Below are positions 6,099 to 6,917 of a stretch of DNA of 6,917 bases, one piece after another. The number at the start of each line of letters is the position of its first letter. The stretch's first letter is position 1. Position numbers and translations under genes: made by a program. The notes under the pieces are model-generated. The model was not told the origin of the DNA. It saw only the letters and a program-made list of their open reading frames with translations, and ran no database searches. Source of the stretch: Psychrobacter sp. (lineage in GTDB: Bacteria > Pseudomonadota > Gammaproteobacteria > Pseudomonadales > Moraxellaceae); the NCBI GenBank assembly GCA_020024075.1, contig JAHHUJ010000111.1:1-6917 (forward strand). The letters run 5' to 3'.

Positions 6099-6138
6099 TA
6101 AAAAATAAAAAACCTCGTAGTAAGTCACTACGAGGTTT
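6099..6138 (-). terminator. intrinsic terminator of yjdM
   Basis: A perfect 12-bp stem (AAACCTCGTAGT at 6110-6121 with 6127-6138) closes a 5-nt loop (6122-6126). On the minus strand the stem is followed by a long T-rich run (complement of 6099-6112). It lies 53 nt after the yjdM stop, so yjdM is transcriptionally separated from ppk2. Confidence 0.9.
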
Positions 6139-6191
6139 GTTGTTAATAGCGTGGTTAATATAGCAGACTTATTACTTTAGCTGCTACTGCT

Positions 6192-6548
6192 TTAGGCTTT
6201 TTTTACCACAGAAGACTTAAGCTTCATTTGACCAAAGCCATCAATCTTACAGTCGATATCATGATCATCTGGTGCGTCATGGATTAAGCGAATGCTCTTC
6301 ACCTTAGTACCTACTTTAAGCGGTGTAGAAGAGCCTTTTACTTTTAGATCTCTAATCACAGTCACAGCATCACCATCTTGTAGCTCGTTACCAACCGCAT
6401 CACGAATCACATTATCAGGCTCATCGGTAGCCACAGTGCCATCTGACTCAGCAGCTGTCCACTCGTGAGCACACATTGGACAAACCAATAAGGCACCATC
6501 CTCATAAGTTAAATCAGAATCACAATTAGGGCAATTAGGTAGACTCAT
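6192..6548 (-). CDS. yjdM: YjdM/PhnA-family zinc-ribbon protein
   Basis: This 118-aa protein is clearly related to E. coli YjdM (historically PhnA, 111 aa). The N-terminal zinc ribbon has cysteines C6, C9, C23 and C26 (CPNC and CPMC). The C-terminal small beta domain carries the family signature DLKVKGSSTPLKVGTKVK (67-84) and CDIDGFG-like KIDGFGQMKLKSS (101-113). Residues about 33-46 are an acidic linker slightly longer than in E. coli. The cellular role is not established: despite the PhnA name it is not the Pseudomonas phosphonoacetate hydrolase, and no phn genes are nearby. The start is supported by GAGGA (6557-6553) four nucleotides before the ATG. It is a single-gene unit with its own terminator, divergent from ygfZ. 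Confidence 0.95.
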   Translation of the reverse strand: MSLPNCPNCDSDLTYEDGALLVCPMCAHEWTAAESDGTVATDEPDNVIRDAVGNELQDGDAVTVIRDLKVKGSSTPLKVGTKVKSIRLIHDAPDDHDIDCKIDGFGQMKLKSSVVKKA

Positions 6549-6638
6549 TTTATCCTCATTTCTATTATTTAAAATATAGTATTGAATTCATATCGCTTAG
6601 TATTGTAGCCTAAACCACAGCTTTTTGCTCTAGCCCCT

Positions 6639-6679
6639 TTAGCCTTGCCAAAATAAGCCCATTAGCCATGCCAAAATAA
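6639..6679. repeat. 18-bp direct repeat at 23-bp period
   Basis: TTAGCC-A/T-TGCCAAAATAA occurs at 6639-6656 and 6662-6679, 17 of 18 identical with 5 nt between copies. It lies in the 268-bp divergent spacer between yjdM and ygfZ, so it could serve as a paired site for a regulator of either gene, or be a slippage product like the other repeats in this window. Confidence 0.85.
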
Positions 6680-6732
6680 ACAACAGTAGCCTTTTGCATA
6701 CAGCTAATTACATAGCTTAATTGCCAAGCCTC

Positions 6733-6738
6733 TATAAT
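6733..6738 (+). promoter_or_regulatory. possible -10 of ygfZ promoter
   Basis: A consensus TATAAT lies 79 nt before the ygfZ start, but no acceptable -35 is present at 16-18 nt upstream and there is no TG extension. TATATT at 6748-6753 is an alternative. This rests on the hexamer alone. Confidence 0.3.
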
Positions 6739-6816
6739 AACTGGCACTATATTCAATACCTTTACCGCTATCTATGACAACAACTTAATCAAAGCAACTA
6801 ACAAAGGATTCTAATT

Positions 6817-6917
6817 GTGAGTAACTTATCTTTTAAACAATTCACCTTACAAGGTAATGATGCGGCAAAATTCTTGCAAAGCCAACTTACTGTCAACGTT
6901 AATAAAATAGGGTTAAG
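6817..6917 (+). CDS. ygfZ: YgfZ, folate-binding Fe-S/tRNA-modification protein (5' end)
   Basis: Only the first 33 codons are in the window; the gene runs off the right edge. YgfZ is a cytoplasmic GcvT-like folate-binding protein needed for activity of certain Fe-S enzymes, including the tRNA methylthiolase MiaB. The N-terminus reads (M)SNLSFKQFTLQGNDAAKFL and continues QSQLTVNVNK. This matches the family start 'L-x-G-x-DA-x-x-FLQ-x-QLT' (residues 11-25). The initiation codon is GTG at 6817, eight nucleotides after AAGGA (6804-6808). A TTG overlaps at 6815 in another frame and is not used. Assignment rests on a short but characteristic motif; another GcvT-fold protein is possible. Confidence 0.8.
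   Translation, partial: MSNLSFKQFTLQGNDAAKFLQSQLTVNVNKIGL

Larger units (their letters stand above)
5812..6191. other. ppk2-yjdM intergenic region
   Basis: This 380-bp spacer carries, from left to right, the ppk2 Shine-Dalgarno (5817-5822), a leader hairpin (5833-5854), the ppk2 -10 region in a palindrome (5867-5878), a stretch with alternative pairings and a small terminator-like hairpin (5885-6000), a 16-bp tandem repeat (6011-6058) and the yjdM terminator (6099-6138). I see no convincing protein-coding gene; a 19-codon frame starting at 5917 lacks a ribosome binding site. Confidence 0.75.

Noticed and set aside
6161..6186. TAGCAG/CTGCTA inverted repeat downstream of yjdM
   Set aside because: Only 6 bp with a 14-nt loop; the nearby 12-bp hairpin with a T-run is the clear terminator.
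5835..6714. Shared 11-mer CTAATTACATA (5835-5845 and 6704-6714) and TTAGTTAGATA (276-286 and 6015-6025)
   Set aside because: Expected by chance in AT-rich spacers of this size; no shared context beyond the match.
1..6917. Search by eye for CRISPR arrays, IS ends, tRNA/rRNA genes, prophage or defence genes
   Set aside because: No regular spacer arrays, terminal inverted repeats with target duplications, cloverleaf sequences or recognisable mobile or defence proteins were seen.

Overview
The window looks like ordinary chromosome from an AT-rich gammaproteobacterium. The CydD, CydC, PPK2 and YjdM proteins, together with the AT-rich spacers, most resemble Moraxellaceae such as Psychrobacter. That placement is an inference from protein character, not from a search. 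No phage, plasmid, IS, CRISPR, rRNA or tRNA sequence is visible.

Layout. Positions 1-412 are an AT-rich non-coding leader holding two short tandem duplications and a plausible promoter. Positions 413-4019 carry cydD and cydC, overlapping by 8 nt and translationally coupled; they encode the heterodimeric ABC transporter needed for cytochrome bd assembly. A short gene of unknown function (4129-4524), with a C-terminal helix-turn-helix-like segment, follows on the same strand. It converges on ppk2 (5811-4702, minus strand), and a strong bidirectional terminator hairpin lies between them (4632-4664). ppk2 encodes a PA0141-type polyphosphate kinase 2 with an N-terminal extension. Upstream of it are an extended -10 promoter, a leader hairpin and a 380-bp spacer containing structured and repetitive DNA. 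yjdM (phnA; 6548-6192, minus strand) encodes a small zinc-ribbon protein and has its own terminator. The 5' end of ygfZ (GTG start at 6817) runs off the right edge and is divergent from yjdM.

How the genes relate. CydDC supports respiratory cytochrome bd, PPK2 interconverts polyphosphate and nucleotides, and YgfZ supports Fe-S enzymes and tRNA modification. These are housekeeping or stress functions. Apart from cydDC, nothing shows that the genes act in one pathway; terminators and strand changes separate them.

Most notable. There are six independent short tandem or near-tandem duplications (period 14-23 bp): five in spacers and one in frame in the CydD linker, whose two copies differ only synonymously. 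Both CydDC nucleotide-binding domains lack the usual C-terminal tail. The ppk2-yjdM spacer may encode a small structured RNA. I found no convincing new multi-gene system.
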